DNA of 64,000 nt from Prorocentrum cordatum (lineage: Eukaryota > Sar > Dinophyceae > Prorocentrales > Prorocentraceae), in the NCBI GenBank assembly GCA_963575745.1, contig CAUYUJ010003619.1, positions 1-64,000 of the forward strand, written 5' to 3'. Position numbers and translations under genes: made by a program. Every line of letters begins with the position of its first letter. Positions within the stretch are counted from its first letter, which is position 1. A model generated the notes under the pieces. It saw nothing but the letters and a program-made list of their open reading frames with translations, was not told the origin of the DNA and did not search any database. Below are positions 38,340 to 49,160 of the stretch, piece after piece.

Positions 38340-39140
38340 CTATCTTCGCACTCTTGTGACCAAGCTTTTAAAATGCTTGGGGATGACGAAAAAAACAATA
38401 GTCCTTGCACGTCCTGCCGGGCGCGTCCACTCAGAAGGAGCTGCAATAGTAGCAGGCATGCCATTCAGAACATTCTGCTCCTCCAAGTCAATTGGACTCA
38501 TATTCCAATCACCTCCTATGATGAAAGGTCGCCCAAGGCGCTCGAGCTGCTCGAAACACTGCAGGATGATCTGCCTGTTGCCCCCCGCGCCCTTGCGCTG
38601 GTTCCTCGAGATGAGGTAGATCGAGGCGAAGACAAACCCACCAGGGGGCACGCCGTCGATCCACTGCGTTGTCCACCTCGACTTTGGCGGTGCAACTCCC
38701 CCCAGATCTGGTTGACCAGCGGGGCCAATATCTTGCCTGACTCCAACTGCGACTCCTGACGAGGCTGCGTTGGTGGCGTTGCCTTATCTGGCTGGCCCAA
38801 TGCGAAAATGCCAACCTTGATGCTCGAGCCTCACCACGGTGTCGCCGATGGCCGGCTCGAGCAGCTTGTGCTCTTGGATGAGAAGCGCATCAGCCTCAAA
38901 CTCATATCGACTGTTTCAGCTGCAATAGTTCAAAGCTTTGCCGCCTCCTTCTGTGCCGAAGTGATGTTCGCCGTCACGATTCTCCAAGTCTTGACCTCGG
39001 TGGCCCCCGCCTCCTCTGGACGAGCCTGTCTCGGAAGACCCGTGCCACAGTTGCGGCAAACTCCATCGATTGCCCTCGCGGAATATGTTGCGCGCCCAAC
39101 AGAGATTGAGCGCTGAGTCGCCCTCTGCGTCGCCGTCGAA
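38340..39140 (-). pseudogene. LINE APE-type endonuclease, frameshifted
   Basis: WRIVTANITSAQKEAAKL near 38980 opens the domain (the N of TANI). IYLISRNQRKGAGGNRQIIL and RPFIIGGDWNMSPIDLEE (38490-38540) carry the GDWN box. Pieces lie in at least three frames. Confidence 0.65.
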
Positions 39141-40591
39141 GAATTCCCAAGAGATACGCAACTCGTACTTTGTGCTGGCAACATCTTCCCACGAGCATAA
39201 TTCAGAGATGCCGATGTCGCCGATGCCGACGTAGAAAGAATTGCTGCACTTTAAGAGCCCAGACTGTTGAGACAATCCAGCAAGTGCACTGCCTGACACA
39301 GCCTCGGAGATGATGCATTCTCAAGCGAACCCATCTCGTGAAACGTGGACCTGGTGTTGTCCACTACCTGCTGGAACTGGCCCCAGCCACTGACCGTCGT
39401 GAAGTTCTCAAGCGCTCCTTCCACTCGCAGTAGCCGGGGCCGCAACCCTCCTTTCCTTTGCACGCTCTGCTGCGGCGTCAAGCTGGTGACGAAGTCGCTT
39501 CCGTGCCTCGGTGATACGCTTGACCTCCTCCTCTTCCTCAGCTCCATCGAGCTTCAGCCCTTCTTCGGCGTAGAGCCCCTCAGCTTTAGCCGTCTTCAGC
39601 TCAGTCTTCATCGCCGGGGACTCGGATGTCATCAGGTCCATTGTGCTGCATGGGCTCATCGCTAGCATCCCCGCCACCACCACCAGTAGCATGCTGAGGA
39701 TGCTGAGCCTTTGCACGCTGCTCTTCTTTCTGCTTCTGCTGCTGCTGGCACGCCTCGACTGCCTGCTGGAGTGCGAGCATCGGTCCTCGAAGACATTCAG
39801 GGACCTCGCCGCTTCCACTTGATTACTGAACCTCCGCAACCTTCCCGCAGAGCTGCAGCGCTGGATTGTCTGCACCGCCTGCCTGCTCTCATAGGCAGCC
39901 CTCGGTCTGTGCTTTCTCAAGCTGCTGCTTCTTGAGCTTGCGCTTGTCCAAGATCTGCCTTTCTGCGTCGCGAGCAGCAAGAGCACGCTTGTACTCCTCC
40001 TTTCGCTCCTTGAATCGTTCCTCGGACTTGTGTAGCGTCTTGCTTGTGTCCTCCAGGCGCTGTCCCAGCTGGAACGAGCTGAGCTTGGTGATGTCCACGT
40101 GCTGGTTCTCCTGAGGCTTGACTGCCACCGTCTTGTCCCATAGTTGCAACATATGCTGCACCTGTGTACGCCACTGCGTCCTGTCGTTTCCATGCGCTTT
40201 TGCCATTGTCTCAAGCACTGCTTTCGCCGTTGCCTGGTCGACTGGTGCAGGTGCTGGAGCTGGTGGTCCCTTTTGGCTCGTCTCGGCGTAGTCCACCAGG
40301 CGGTCCGTCCTCCCACCTGTTCTTGGCGCTGAGCCACGGAGCCTTGGATTTCCCACCATAGTGTTTCCCACTCTTTAGCTGCATCTGCTTCTCAAGCACT
40401 CCCCTCGGCGCCTGCTTGCCGCAGCGCAGGCAGTGGACACGGTAAGCGTAGTATGCAAACGCAGTGCCGCACACTCTCGCACAGTTCCCACACGGCCAAG
40501 AAGGACGCTTTGTCGTCATCGAGTGCCCGCCCGAGCGAGCCGCGTCGAAGCACACTCGGGCAAGCCCAGAAACACCTGGGCCGACACGGCT
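39140..40591 (-). pseudogene. LINE N-terminal region: zinc ribbon and coiled coil
   Basis: WPCGNCARVCGTAFAYYAYR followed by VHCLRCGKQAP (40400-40500) forms a CX2C...CX2C ribbon. The frame from 40371 to 39889 continues with VDITKLSSFQLGQRLEDTSK and a long charged heptad-like region (EERFKERKEEYKRALAARDA). Beyond 39889 the frame is broken. Probably RNA binding and multimerisation. Confidence 0.6.
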
Positions 40592-40669
40592 GGACGAAGA
40601 GGAGGAGGAGGAGGAGGACCCCCTCCCTCTTTAACTTATGGTGGTGGTGGTGGAAAACTGGCCCATACA
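40592..40669. mobile_element. Palindromic triplet-core element P4, right half
   Basis: Starts with the 17-bp TSD copy GGACGAAGAGGAGGAGG, then the GGA core, TTTAACTTATGGTGGTGGTG and GGAAAACTGGCCCAT. Joined to 34301-34396 it would restore the inverted-repeat structure seen at 45937-46121. Confidence 0.7.
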
Positions 40670-41477
40670 CGCACCCCTTCCGCCCGATCCAGCCCTCAGG
40701 GTCCTGGCCAGGGAGCGGCTCGCGGCTGCGGAGGAGGCCGAGCTCGCGGCGGCGAGCGTGGGCGAAAAACACATCCGCATCCGCGGCCTCGCGGGCGGGG
40801 CCCCTGGGCCGCAGCCCCGCGGATGCGGGGCGTTCGTTCGCAGATGCCCCGCGCCCAGCGTACGGTAGGTTCATGCGGCATTGGCGCGCCGGCGATGCTT
40901 GCGAAGGCATTCAATGTCGAACTCTGCGACGCGGAAGCACCCAGGAACGCGTCAACGCCACTGGACCCGACAGAGTGAAACCTTGAACGATCGGTGCCGC
41001 GGTCGGCTCAAGTTTGAACGATCGACGCGGTGTCAAAAACCTCTGCGCGCCTCGACGCCGCACGAACCTAGCGTATCCGTCCGACCGCGTGTCCGCGGGG
41101 CCTTCAGATCGAGGTTGCAGAGCAAGTTGCAGCCTCGGGAAAAATCACCGCTGGAGTCCCGAGCCACGTCGTTTTGCGTCATGTTCGAGCCGTGGCCCTG
41201 CAGGGCGCAAACGCCAGGTGTGAAAAAGTTGCAGCGCCCAGGTCTCAGGGAATTGCGCCCCGAAGTCCAGACCGCGAGGGTATGGATACGGATGCACAGA
41301 CATGCGACGTCCTGATTTATTCTGTACGGGGACCGAACCTTTCCTGGGGACCAACTTCTCATTCTGAGTCATTGTTTGACGGTCCCGGTGCCCGGTGAGG
41401 GCCAAACATGAGGAAAACCGTTGTCCTGTTTTGTTCACGGCGCGATCATGTTTGGTTATGGGGGCCAACATTTGCGT
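40670..41477. other. No gene seen
   Basis: Unique-looking sequence. CGGCTCAAGTTTGAACGATC at 41006 has a one-mismatch spliced-leader end, probably chance. Frames on both strands are Arg/Ala-rich only. Confidence 0.35.
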
Positions 41478-41537
41478 GTATATATACATATATATATATA
41501 TGTATATGTATATGTATATATGTATGTGTATATATAT

Positions 41538-41587
<50 letters not shown>

Positions 41588-41592
41588 TATCC
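41478..41592. repeat. (TA)n/TATG microsatellite
   Basis: Similar TA runs occur at 17545-17690, 49919-49951, 51128-51200 and 63980-64000. The Tyr/Ile frames are artefacts. Confidence 0.92.
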
Positions 41593-41739
41593 TGGCAAAG
41601 CAACCTAACAGCGATGTGTAGGAGCATATTTGGAAGCATTCCCCTTAAGATTCAGATGAGAATCTAGTTGTAGAATTCTGATGTTCTCGCAGTCGTAGTC
41701 GCATTCGCGATGACAGTCGCAGTGGCAACGGCAGTCGCA

Positions 41740-42072
41740 GTCACAGCCTCAGCCTCAGCCTGCCTCAGCCTCAGCCTCAGCCTGCCTCAGCCTCAGCCTG
41801 CCTCAGCCTCAGCCTCAGCCTGCTTCAGCCTCAGCCTCAGTCTGCCTTCAGCCTCGGCCTCAGCCTCAGCCTGCCTCAGCCTCAGCCTGCATCAGCCTCA
41901 GCCTCAGCCTCAGCCTGCCTCAGCATCAGCCTGCCTCAGCCTCAGCCTCAGCCTGCCTCAGCCTCAGCCTCAGCCTGCTTCAGCCTCAGCCTCAGTCTGC
42001 CTTCAGCCTCGGCCTCAGCCTCAGCCTGCCTCACCCTCAGCCTGCCTCAGCCTCAGCATCAGCCTGCCTCAG
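41740..42072 (+). repeat. CAGCCT minisatellite with 12- and 18-bp higher units
   Basis: CAGCCTCAGCCTGCCTCAGC repeated with CAGCCTTCAGCCTCGG variants. It runs straight into the 73-bp satellite. Confidence 0.9.
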
Positions 42073-42438
42073 CATTCAAAATGTGGCCCGGGAATGGAGT
42101 TCTGGGAACTCGAAGAACACGAAGTGGCCTACAGTTGGCTCCGGGCATTCAAAATCGTGCCCAGGAATGGAGTTCTGGGAACTCGAAGACCACGAAGTCG
42201 CCTACAGTTGGCTCCGGGCATTCAAAATGTGGCCCGGGAATGGAGTTCTGGGAACTCGAAGACCACGAAGTGGCCTACAGTTGGCTCCGGGCATTCAAAA
42301 TGTAGCCCAGGAATGGAGTTCTGGGAACTCGAAGACCACGAAGTGGCCTACAGTTGGCTCCAGGCATTCAGAATGTGGCCCGGGAATGGAGTTCTGGGAC
42401 CTCGAAGACCACGAAATGTGTTACTGTTTGCTTAAAAC
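42073..42438 (+). repeat. 73-bp satellite, five units
   Basis: CATTCAAAATGTGGCCCGGG starts units at 42073, 42146, 42219, 42292 and 42365, each with GGAGTTCTGGGAACTCGAAG and GTGGCCTACAGTTGGCTCC. Units differ by a few bases. Not related in sequence to the 73-bp satellite at 50223. Confidence 0.95.
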
Positions 42439-42654
42439 GACTTCCGCGGATTCTCCCCGGCACCCGTCCGGCATCTGCCCAGACCCCCCTGGGACGTCAT
42501 GATGCTGTCTTTTGAGCCTACTAGAAACTTATCAGTCTTCGCTGTTAGGTAATAAATACACACCACCACCCTCTTCGAGGGAAGAGAGGAAGAGGATGGT
42601 TGAGGAGGGAGAGGGAGGACGAATGAAGGTGGTGGTGGGGCATGCTCACGGGTT

Positions 42655-42860
42655 ATGAGGTCCCAACCTACTTTAGCCTAAACCACCAGCAATTATTTCT
42701 ACCACCAGAACAATACCGAGACTGGAGGGTTTCTACGTGTCGGGCTCTGGGAGGATATACTCGTTCGACATTGTTTCGATACTTCTCGGGGTGCTCGAGA
42801 TTGTTTTTGGGATCTGGTCCTGAAGCACGATGGGAGCAACATGATTCTTGGGGCCCATAT
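42655..42860 (+). mobile_element. Family M copy 3
   Basis: CCAACCTACTTTAGCCTAAA, CGGGCTCTGGGAGGATATAC, GGGTGCTCGAGATTGTTTTT, GGGATCTGGTCCTGAAGCAC, AACATGATTCTTGGGGCCC. Confidence 0.7.
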
Positions 42861-42864
42861 GGGA

Positions 42865-43095
42865 GCGTTCGCCGCCCTGCGGAGGCGATGCCGCAGCTTT
42901 GGCAGCACAGCTACGCCATCGGCGCCGCCGTGGTGGCCCGCGCGGCATCGCTCGGCCCAGCGGCCCCCCGCGCGCTGGCCGCGGGCCTGCTGGCCCTCGG
43001 CTGCGTCCGCGCGGGGCTGCTGCCGCTGCACGGCATCCGCCCCGAGCGGCTTGGGGCGGCCGACTGGGAGCAGGCTCGCTCGGCAGCAACTCATA
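42865..43095 (+). CDS. Possible exon, Ala/Leu-rich helical (doubtful)
   Basis: The plus frame gives AMPQLWQHSYAIGAAVVARA, ASLGPAAPRALAAGLLALGC and VRAGLLPLHGIRPERLGAAD, helix-rich and reminiscent of helical-repeat (FAST/RAP-like) organellar proteins of dinoflagellates, but not diagnostic. Two minus frames are also open. No clear splice sites. Confidence 0.25.
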
Positions 43096-44274
43096 CATCA
43101 CGGGAGGAAAGAAACACCCGGACCCGACACTTGGCGTCCACGAAGCGGCCCTGGGCGTTCACCAAACAGCCTTGCCCCGTTCGATTCCTTCTGTGGGTGC
43201 GTCTGTTGCTAAACGGCTTGGCGTGTCGTGATGATCACTATGGGGGTGGACTTTCTGCCCTCCTATTCAGTCGGACCCCATGACAATGGACCTTTTGTTT
43301 CGTCAGGGAGCTTTCTTCCTCCCCCCGTCTCCTGCTGCCAGTTCATTCGTGTGCCGCGCACCCCCTGCTCCTGGGGCGCGCGGGCGGGTCGCCTCTGCCG
43401 CGCCGCGACGGGAAGAGGTGTTCCTTTGGCATGCCTTCGTCGCGGAAGGTTGCAGCAGTCTCGAAGAAGCTGCCAACGGCAAGAATAGTTCGCCTTTGCC
43501 TTCAAGATCGGCCCAAGAGGCCCCCAAGAGGGGCCCCGGGCGGCGCAAGATGGGCCCAGGACGGTCCAAGAGCCCTTCCACACGGCACGAGAGGGCCCCA
43601 AGAGGGGGATTTCGAATTGATATTTCGCGCGTTCCGCCTAAGATGACCCCCGAGACCGCCAGCAGGTTTGTTCGGTAGCACCTCATAGGAGCATCGTATG
43701 TCCTCGCAACTCCCTTTTCAGAGTGTGTTAGCGTGTGCTAACTGTTGGTGATCGGTGAGAAACTCCCGAACTACTGTCAACGAGCATCGATTTTGCGCGC
43801 TAGAGTCGGTTATCCGCAAGAGCCAGCAAGACATCATGGGAAGTTCCCATGAGTTGCCACAGAACTCGGAGGGCACTGGCTGCCCAGACCCCCTCGCAGG
43901 AACAATTTCGACCCTGTCGATTCGGATCGATTCGGTGACCCGAGGGTTCCAATTTTGGCTCGATTGAACTGTGGATTCCGACTTTGGATTGGATTTCTTT
44001 GTGTATGTCTCGGCTTGGGCCAACAGACGTCGATTCCAATGCCTTCAGAGTTGTTCGATGCATTTCGATGGTCGATTTCGATTCTCCGGCTTGATATTGG
44101 GTCATGATGCCCTCGCCTCCAAGATCGCCCAAAGAGGCCCCCAAGACCCAAGAGGGCCCCCGGGCGGCCCAAGAGATTCCCAAAAGGGTCCAAGAGACCT
44201 CCACACACGGCCCAAGAGGGGCCCCAACAGAGGTAATTCGAACTGGTATTTTGCAGGCTCCGCCCAAGACGACC
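43096..44274 (+). repeat. Direct repeat pair of about 170 bp in unique sequence
   Basis: 43497-43665 and 44110-44295 share CAAGATCGGCCCAAGAGGCC, CGGGCGGC, CACACGGC, CAAGAGGGG and GACCCCCGAGACCGCC in order. The rest shows no recognised gene. Confidence 0.6.
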
Positions 44275-44456
44275 CCCGAGACCGCCCGCAGGCGCCGTGA
44301 AACAAAAATGACGGTAGGTTTTCTGTTGTGTTCGGCCTTTGGGATTCCTCGCCGCGCCTTGTAACCGAAAAAACGGCTCAGGGGGGAGAGCTTGTCCCAG
44401 GAAACATTTTCAGGGGTTTGCGCAATGAGAAAATCAAGACTTCGGGGGCCTGGGTT
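44275..44456 (+). mobile_element. CAGACCCCC element, diverged copy
   Basis: GTGAAACAAAAATGACGGTA, TTCGGCCTTTGGGATTCC, ATGAGAAAATCAAGACTTCG and GGGGGCCTGGG. The same layout as 31733-31918. Confidence 0.55.
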
Positions 44457-44553
44457 CAGAGAAGGACGAGTTCAGGCAACGGTATGTCTTTCGGGGGGCC
44501 CCCGCGTCGCCATGGTTGGCTGCAGGTCGGTCCAGGCAGAGGTCCAGGAACCG

Positions 44554-44706
44554 AGGAGGAGGAGGAGGAGGAGGAGGAGGTGGAGGAGAAGGAGGAAGGA
44601 GGGAGGAGGAGGAGGAGGAGGAGGAGGACGAGAAGGAGGAGGAGGAGGAGGAGGACGAGGAGGAGGACGAGGAGGAGGAGGACGAGGAGGAGGAGGAGGA
44701 GAGGCT
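44554..44706 (+). repeat. (GGA)n tract
   Basis: GGAGGAGGA with GACGAGGA interruptions. Confidence 0.9.
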
Positions 44707-45000
44707 GGCAGAGGTCCAGGGACCGATGTTTTGAGCTGCTGTGGGCTCACTTCGCCGGCCAGGCCCAGGGTCCCAGATTCGGGCGAAGAGAACTATGCAC
44801 ATGCACTGATCCTGGCAAGGCCCATCCTTGACCCAGGATCGGTGCATATGCCTTCCTGGCCAAGGTAGGAGGGCGTATGCACCGATCCTGGGCTCAGGAT
44901 GGGCCTGGCCAGAATCGGTGCATGTGCATAGTTCTCTTCCCTCTACAGATGTGCGCGTATGCGCCGTGCGCCTGGCCGAGCCCTGGACCCAGACCTGCCA
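44707..45000. repeat. Small inverted/direct repeats around CCGATCCTGG
   Basis: CATGCACTGATCCTGGC, GACCCAGGATCGGTGCATAT, GTATGCACCGATCCTGGGC and AGAATCGGTGCATGTGC between 44800 and 44935 form nested dyads. Confidence 0.6.
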
Positions 45001-45173
45001 GGCCTGTCTTCCACCACTGTGTCACCACCACCAGAAGCTGGAGGGGGAGGGGGTCCTCCTCCTCCTCCTCCTCCTCCTCCTCCTCCTCCTCCTCCTCCTC
45101 CTCCTCCTCCTCCTCGTCCTCCACCTCCTTCCCCCCTCCAACTTCTGGTGGTGGTGGTGGAAAACAGGCCCAT
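45001..45173. mobile_element. Palindromic triplet-core element, copy P2
   Basis: GGCCTGTCTTCCACCACTGT...CACCACCACCAGAAGCTGGA at the left and TCCAACTTCTGGTGGTGGTG GTGGAAAACAGGCC at the right are inverted copies around (TCC)20. Immediately followed by a CAGACCCCC element. Confidence 0.8.
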
Positions 45174-45174
45174 C

Positions 45175-45356
45175 AAGACCCCCTCGGGTCATGAAAAATT
45201 GCGGCGGAATGTTTTTGGCTATTTGCTCCTCTCGGGGCCCTTACCTGGCCTCGGGACCGTCCAAAAACAATTCGGGACGAGAAGCCGTGCCCGGGAAATG
45301 GGTCCGGGCCTCTGGGGGTCGACGTTATGAACAAATCATTTCGTCGGGGGTCTGAG
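45175..45356 (+). mobile_element. CAGACCCCC element
   Basis: AAGACCCCCTCGGGTCATGA to TCGTCGGGGGTCTGAGG, with CGACGTTATGAACAAATCAT. 182 bp. Confidence 0.75.
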
Positions 45357-45599
45357 GAGGGCGCACAGGCGCCGGCCTTGGGCCCAGGGCCAGCCAGGAC
45401 GTGTGCTCGCTGGCTGGTCTGCGCCGCCTGGGCACTCGGAAGCGGCCCAGCAGCGGTACCGGCCAGCAGGAAGGGAGGGGCAGCTTCGAGGAGTTGGATT
45501 CGGCAAGGTTCTTTGTTGCCTTCCTTTTGGGGGTCTCCAGTGGCCGTTTTCGGGCGCCGGGGCCGTCAAGAGCAGATGCGGGGTGAACAACTGCACTAG

Positions 45600-45923
45600 A
45601 TGGACCCAGGGAGAGCTCTGGGGGCCGAGTTGGATCGTATCTGCCTTCGCGCCCCCCCCCTCCGACTCGAGCAATATTTGCTCGCGGCCCCACCAGCTCG
45701 GACCCGCCTCCAGCCCGGGCAGGTCTGCGCGCGGGCCGTGGGGTCGGCGACGGCGTGCCCGGCAGGCGCCCTCGCGGCCGAGGTCGCGCAGATCCTCCAG
45801 CTGGCCACCGACAGCAGCCTGGGCGCGGTCGGGGAGGCGTGCTGGCTTGTCGCCCTGGCCGTGCCGGATGCGCTCTTGCTCCGTGCCAGGCTGCATGCCG
45901 CAGTCCAGCCAATGAACAATTAG
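45600..45923 (+). CDS. Possible last exon, 107-codon frame (doubtful)
   Basis: Reads ELDRICLRAPPLRLEQYLLA, APPARTRLQPGQVCARAVGS, LAAEVAQILQLATDSSLGAV and GEACWLVALAVPDALLLRAR, ending AVQPMNN and TAG. Helical and balanced, bounded by a short element 14 bp downstream. The minus strand is open too but Arg/Ser-rich. No family recognised. Confidence 0.25.
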   Translation: MDPGRALGAELDRICLRAPPLRLEQYLLAAPPARTRLQPGQVCARAVGSATACPAGALAAEVAQILQLATDSSLGAVGEACWLVALAVPDALLLRARLHAAVQPMNN

Positions 45924-45936
45924 CCCATGCGTAGAG

Positions 45937-46121
45937 TGATGGGCCTGTTTTCCACCACCACCACCGCCATAAGTTGGAGAAGGAGAGGGTCCTCCTCCTC
46001 CTCCTCCTCCTCCTCCTCCTCCTCCTCTTCGTCCTCCTCCTCCTCCTCTTCGTCCTCCTCCTCGTCCTCCACCTTCTCCCCACCTCCAACTTGTGGTGGT
46101 GGTGGAGAACGGGCCCATCAT
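45937..46121. mobile_element. Palindromic triplet-core element, copy P3 (best copy)
   Basis: TGATGGGCCTGTTTTCCACC ACCACCACC at the left, GGTGGTGGTGGTGGAGAACG GGCCCATCA at the right, arms extended by ATAAGTTGGAG/CTCCAACTTG. The core is (TCC)n with TTCGTCC interruptions. 185 bp, no ORF. Confidence 0.85.
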
Positions 46122-46710
46122 AGAGATCAGCGTCGGCCGCTCGTCGACGACGGCCTGCCAGTTGGCGCGCAGGCCGCCGGTCTTCAATTGAGACGCCGAA
46201 CGCTCCCCCAGGAGGCCCCGCGCGCCACAGGGGTTTCAAGCCGGTGCGAAACGCCGCCGGCACCTCGGCCTGGGGTCACGTCTGCAGTTTGGCAACCTCC
46301 GAAGGTCCACCATCGCATAATTTTAAGCAGTCAGCTGTTAGCATAGACCATGACGGTGCCATAAGTATACATGTTCTTTCCAGCCGCCACGGGACACGTG
46401 TCCCCGACGGTGGGGAAATCCATCGTGCACCATTCTTGGTTCGCTGAACTGTGTAGCGATCAGCCTCGGCCGCCAGTCGGCGGCCGCCTGCAAGTTGATG
46501 CGCAAGCCGCCGATCTTGCCCACCCGGCTCGTCACAGCGGTGCCTGCCTCGGCTTGGCTCTTTAATTGAGATGCCGAACGCTCCTCCACGAGGCCGTGGA
46601 GGAGCGTTCTGCCTAGGGTCATGTCTGGCGTCTGGCAACCTCCTCTGATCCACCGGCCCAGAATTTTATCATAACCAGTTGACAGAATACACCACAACGG
46701 TGCCGTTTGA
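46122..46710 (+). repeat. Direct repeat pair, spacing about 330 bp
   Basis: 46126-46350 and 46455-46700 share GATCAGC.TCGGCCGC, TTCAATTGAGA.GCCGAACGCTCC, GGTCA.GTCTG and TTGGCAACCTCC.A.GGTCCACC-type words in the same order. The second copy holds a CTCCACGAGGCCGTGGAG hairpin. Confidence 0.65.
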
Positions 46711-47030
46711 TCGAGCTGTCGCGTCTTGCTGGTTCCCGCCTTCTCCCCTCCTTTCTTCCTTGGGTCTTGGGTTAATCAGAGCGTGAATTACCTACCCCGC
46801 TTTCGCTTCCAGGCAAAACCAAGCCATACCACGCGCCCCCTCGTCAAGCGGCCTGACCAGTACAGGCTGCAATTTGGCATCGTTTGGTATCTCTTGGAAG
46901 CGAGGGTGGTCAAAAGCGAGGTAGGGTTGTTTTCCCCGTAGTTAACCTCAGGAGGTCATTCGTGCTGCCGGCTCCCCCCAAAAGCTCTTGGTTGGCAGTG
47001 GGCTCCGCACGTCCACCCCGTTCGCCACGT
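46711..47030. other. No gene seen
   Basis: Unique sequence, no motif. Confidence 0.35.
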
Positions 47031-47138
47031 CCCTGTCTTTGTTTCTGTCCTTCTCCTCCTTGTCTTTGTCCTTGTCTTTGTCCTTGTCCTTGTTTTTGTT
47101 TTTGTCCTTGTCTTTGTCCTTGTCCTCTTCCCTTTTCG
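47031..47138 (+). repeat. CTTTGTCCTTGT minisatellite
   Basis: About nine 6/12-bp units of TTGTCCTTGTCTTTG. Confidence 0.9.
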
Positions 47139-47935
47139 TAGCCGTTCTGGCTCTAGGACCTCGTGTCAGGAGGGGGGGGGGCCGCGCACGCGCTCCAAGC
47201 TTTTTGTTGCACGTCGATGGTGGCGCCCCTTGCCCCTGCTGGGTGGGCAGAACCTACGCAGTGGGATGGTGCACGCTCGGAATGCTCGTGGTCGCGAAGC
47301 TCGTCGTCTGCGTGCTGTGCGTGTGCTGTGCGCCTACATTTCGCCCGCCCTCGGCCTTTCCAACGACGCGACGTCGAGGTTGCCGAGCCTCTCGTCCAGA
47401 ATGCACGTGCAAGGGTTCGCGGACGTCAGTTACATGCAGACCTTCGGCGCCGCAGTGGCTTCTGGTTTCATCTTCTTCGCGTCGCCGTTGCTGCGGCTGG
47501 CCCGACGCTCATTGCCGAGGAGCGGAAGATGATGTTGAAGGACAACCCCCGTTCAGGGAGTGCCGAACACCTAATTCCAAGTTTCTCTTTTTCCTGCCGT
47601 CGTTGTTCGGCCGCCTCCTCGCGAGGCGTCTCGTCCCATCGTCTCTGATGGTGCGCCGCGGCCTGTGGCGAGCACCCCTTCTCGTTGTGCACGGCGCGCT
47701 GTGCAGAGAGACCCCAGGTCGAGACGGGTAGACATGTTTATCTCTTTGTTACAGTGCAGTCGTGTGTTGCGAGAAAGCACGTTGAGCTGAGGCCCCGCCG
47801 CGCGCCACGCTTCGGGACGGCCTCTGGGCCGGCACGCGCGAGAGCGAGTGAGTTAGTGGTGGTGTGCTTCCACGTCGTGGTTCGGTGTCAGGGGCCGTAG
47901 CAGCGGTGTCCGAGTCGGTCCAGCTTTTGGTCACC
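47139..47935 (+). other. Decayed coding-like block, unidentified
   Basis: Adjacent frames give GTLGMLVVAKLVVCVLC, then LGLSNDATSRLPSLSSRMHV, QGFADVSYMQTFGAAVASGF and IFFASPLLRLAR, then TLIAEERKMMLKDN. This could be a membrane protein relic with frameshifts. I recognise no family. Confidence 0.2.
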
Positions 47936-49160
47936 ATGTTCAGGACTGCGCAGTTGTTGTGTCAGGTTCTGTCCGGGGGCGTCTGCGACGGCTCCAATTT
48001 TGCAAACATTTGTCTGTTATCTGCGCTATCGTGTTGGTCATTATCCGGGGCCCGCTGCCTACCACAGCGTTGGCGTTCCGCACGGTTCTTCCTCAGCGCC
48101 GCCAGGCGTTGGAAACGATGAGATTTTCTGGCGCGATTTTGATTTCGATACCGAGTTTCGCATATCCGAAGCGCGTCAGGCAGCAGGATAATATTTCTCC
48201 TGCTGTAGAAGCCCAGCCTGCTTATCTACTACTGGGTGGTGGAATTCGTTGATCGCGTGCTGGTGCCCCTCCTGACGGCGCCTTGCCTGCTGTTCCACGT
48301 TCGGGCGGAGTTCATCGCAGTCCGAGGGCGAGTCTGCGCTGTCCGGCTCGTGCACAACCCCCCAGTGGGTGTGATGACGCCCTCCCCGCTCCTCTCGGTG
48401 CCGGTGGGCTTCCAGGTGCCATGGGAGACGGCTATGGCTGCACGTTCGGAATCCTGGCTCGCATTTCGGCGGAGCCCGTGCAGCTCTATGCGGCATTTTT
48501 GTTGCTGGGAACAGTTTTCTGCATTGATGCGGTTCGGGGCTGCGTTGTCGATGGGGACGTTGCGGGGCAACGGCGCCGCGCTCGCGCGGCGCATGGCCCC
48601 AGTTCTGAGAAGCTCCGCGGCGATCTGCATGATCTCGCCACTAAAAAACTTCATGGTGGCGACTCTTCTCTGCGCGTGCTTGCTGCCGCCGCGATAGGCG
48701 AATATCTGCCCCATCCACTCCTTTTGCGTGACCCAGTCCCTGAAGAGCCCCGTTGTGCTGAAGCCGCTGCCGTCGCTGCCGCTGCCTGAAGCCGCCCCCG
48801 CTGCCGTCGCTGTCGCTGTAGTCGCTGCCGATGCCGTCGCTGCCGCTGCCGTCGCTGCCTTTTGCGCGTTTCTGCCGCTGCCGTCGCTGGTGGCGATCGT
48901 TCGCGTCGCCGAGGTCATAGCGCGCTCGACAGTGATCGTGGCGCTCCTCTGCGTGACCCCGCTCCTGAAGAATTTCCCGGCGTCGACGCTCTGCGCGTTC
49001 TTGCTGTTACCGCCGCTGGTGGCGAACATCTGCACCTGCCAGGTGCAGGCGCTGATTGTTGCACTTCTGCGTCTCATCTTCTTGATGCCGAAGTGTATCG
49101 TGTTCCTGCTGGGCGCTTGCCTGGCAGCGCCTCGCGGGCAGTGATCGTCGGCCCTGGCCA
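47936..49160. repeat. Degenerate repeats around CTGCCGTCGCTG
   Basis: 48760-48890 repeats CTGCCGTCGCTG; GCGTGACCC..(C/T)CTGAAGA recurs at 48727 and 48953, and CTGCGCGTTCTTGCTG-type words at 48672, 48857 and 48990. Long frames on both strands (150-395 codons) inherit this periodicity and are not accepted. Confidence 0.5.

Larger units (their letters stand above)
34397..40591 (-). mobile_element. Second non-LTR retrotransposon, decayed, minus strand, 6.2 kb
   Basis: On the minus strand, from 40591 to 34397: zinc ribbon, coiled-coil region, endonuclease, RT, a second Cys-rich segment and RNase H. It is flanked by a 17-bp TSD and splits a palindromic element. Several frameshifts and stops (for example a stop at 35465 within one frame) and a mutated RT box show it is inactive. 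No A-tail is visible at the 3' end. The domain set (zinc ribbon first, RNase H last) marks it as a different clade from the LINE at 24237. Confidence 0.88.

Noticed and set aside
43497-44295. LTR pair, because two ~170-bp direct repeats lie about 610 bp apart
   Set aside because: No TG...CA ends, TSD or primer-binding site seen, and similarity is patchy.
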